64,000 nt of DNA from Apostichopus japonicus (taxonomy: Eukaryota > Echinodermata > Holothuroidea > Aspidochirotida > Stichopodidae): the NCBI RefSeq assembly GCF_037975245.1, contig NC_092574.1, forward strand, positions 6,316,713 through 6,380,712, given 5' to 3'. Of the stretch, positions 63,636-64,000 are shown one piece after another. Below the pieces are notes generated by a model. That model did no database searches. It had not been told where the DNA came from and saw only the letters and a program-made list of their open reading frames with translations. Position 1 is the stretch's first letter. Every line of letters begins with the position of its first letter. Both the position numbers and the translations under genes were made by a program.

Positions 63636-64000
63636 GGACGTTGTCCGAAATCCGAGCCCGGACATTTTGTCTGTATGTAAGGCTCACTCACTGCCATAAG
63701 AAAGTGGATGTGTCTGTTATAAAGTTTCCATAAAAGGCAGAGATACTGTTGTTATTTTCTTCAGTGGTAGCTTAGGTGTTTGGACTTCATGATTAAATGT
63801 ACAAGTGGAAAGGTACTTGGTACCCGACATGTACTGGGGGTGCCCTGTTCTGAATTTACTACCCCGATCAAACACTAGTAAAACATGTTTTACTAGCTTG
63901 GCCTGAACTATTCAAGACTGAGATATTTTCAAAACTGGAGTTTGGAAGTCAAGCACCATGTCACAACAGGGTTGTAATTGTTTGGTTCAATCTTTGTATC
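63636..64000. other. PPID intron 7, remainder
   Basis: No exon recognised before the window ends; the next TPR exon must lie further right. Confidence 0.5.

Overview
The window is AT-rich animal genomic DNA (spliced GT-AG genes, long introns, many transposon families, AT microsatellites, poly-G runs). Gene content and repeat types suggest a marine invertebrate, perhaps a deuterostome such as an echinoderm; the species cannot be fixed from the sequence. Three kinds of host gene are recognisable: CLCA-family genes (secreted or membrane metallohydrolase with VWA and beta-sandwich domains), PPID (cyclophilin 40), and a duplicated single exon coding for a type II signal-anchor segment.

Layout. 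(1) 119-2986, minus: the first three coding exons of a CLCA gene, copy B, which runs off the left edge. (2) 3588-13735 and 25015-38860: two inverted arms of one segmental duplication, separated by an 11 kb spacer. The left arm holds a whole-looking, young Ty3/gypsy element of CsRn1 type (3711-8962), a signal-anchor exon (9936-10157) and one CLCA exon (11474-11753). The right arm holds the sister signal-anchor exon (37380-37601, minus), a 6.96 kb TIR element that carries a spliced gene of unknown function (25327-32284), and two 5'-truncated LINEs. (3) Spacer: the remaining 3' exons of CLCA copy A on the plus strand (16433-18355), a broken Ty3/gypsy fossil (about 18.7-20.2 kb) and a tandem array of four ~200 bp units that begin with the 5' domain of U2 snRNA (21221-22010). 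(4) 39533-54527, minus: CLCA copy C, with 13 clean phase-compatible exons (733 codons) plus a disordered last exon. (5) 54.9-57.2 kb: tandemly duplicated dispersed repeat. (6) 57865-63150 and beyond, plus: PPID, seven coding exons, running off the right edge, with hAT MITEs, a tRNA-type SINE and a telomere-repeat-bearing MITE in its introns.

Copies B and C are tandem paralogues: same orientation, identical exon lengths for exons 1-3, shared intron microsatellites. Copy A is an older, more diverged paralogue that keeps only 3' exons here. All intron phases in A, the first 13 exons of C, and PPID were checked by hand and agree. CLCA zinc (HEWGH) and MIDAS (DTSGS) motifs are intact in C, so C's core looks functional, but its 3' end does not read through cleanly. 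No prokaryotic features, CRISPR arrays or operons are present. The most unusual items are the nested inverted duplication, the U2-headed array, the gene-carrying TIR element, and an 803 bp TIR element built around a palindromic 105 bp array.
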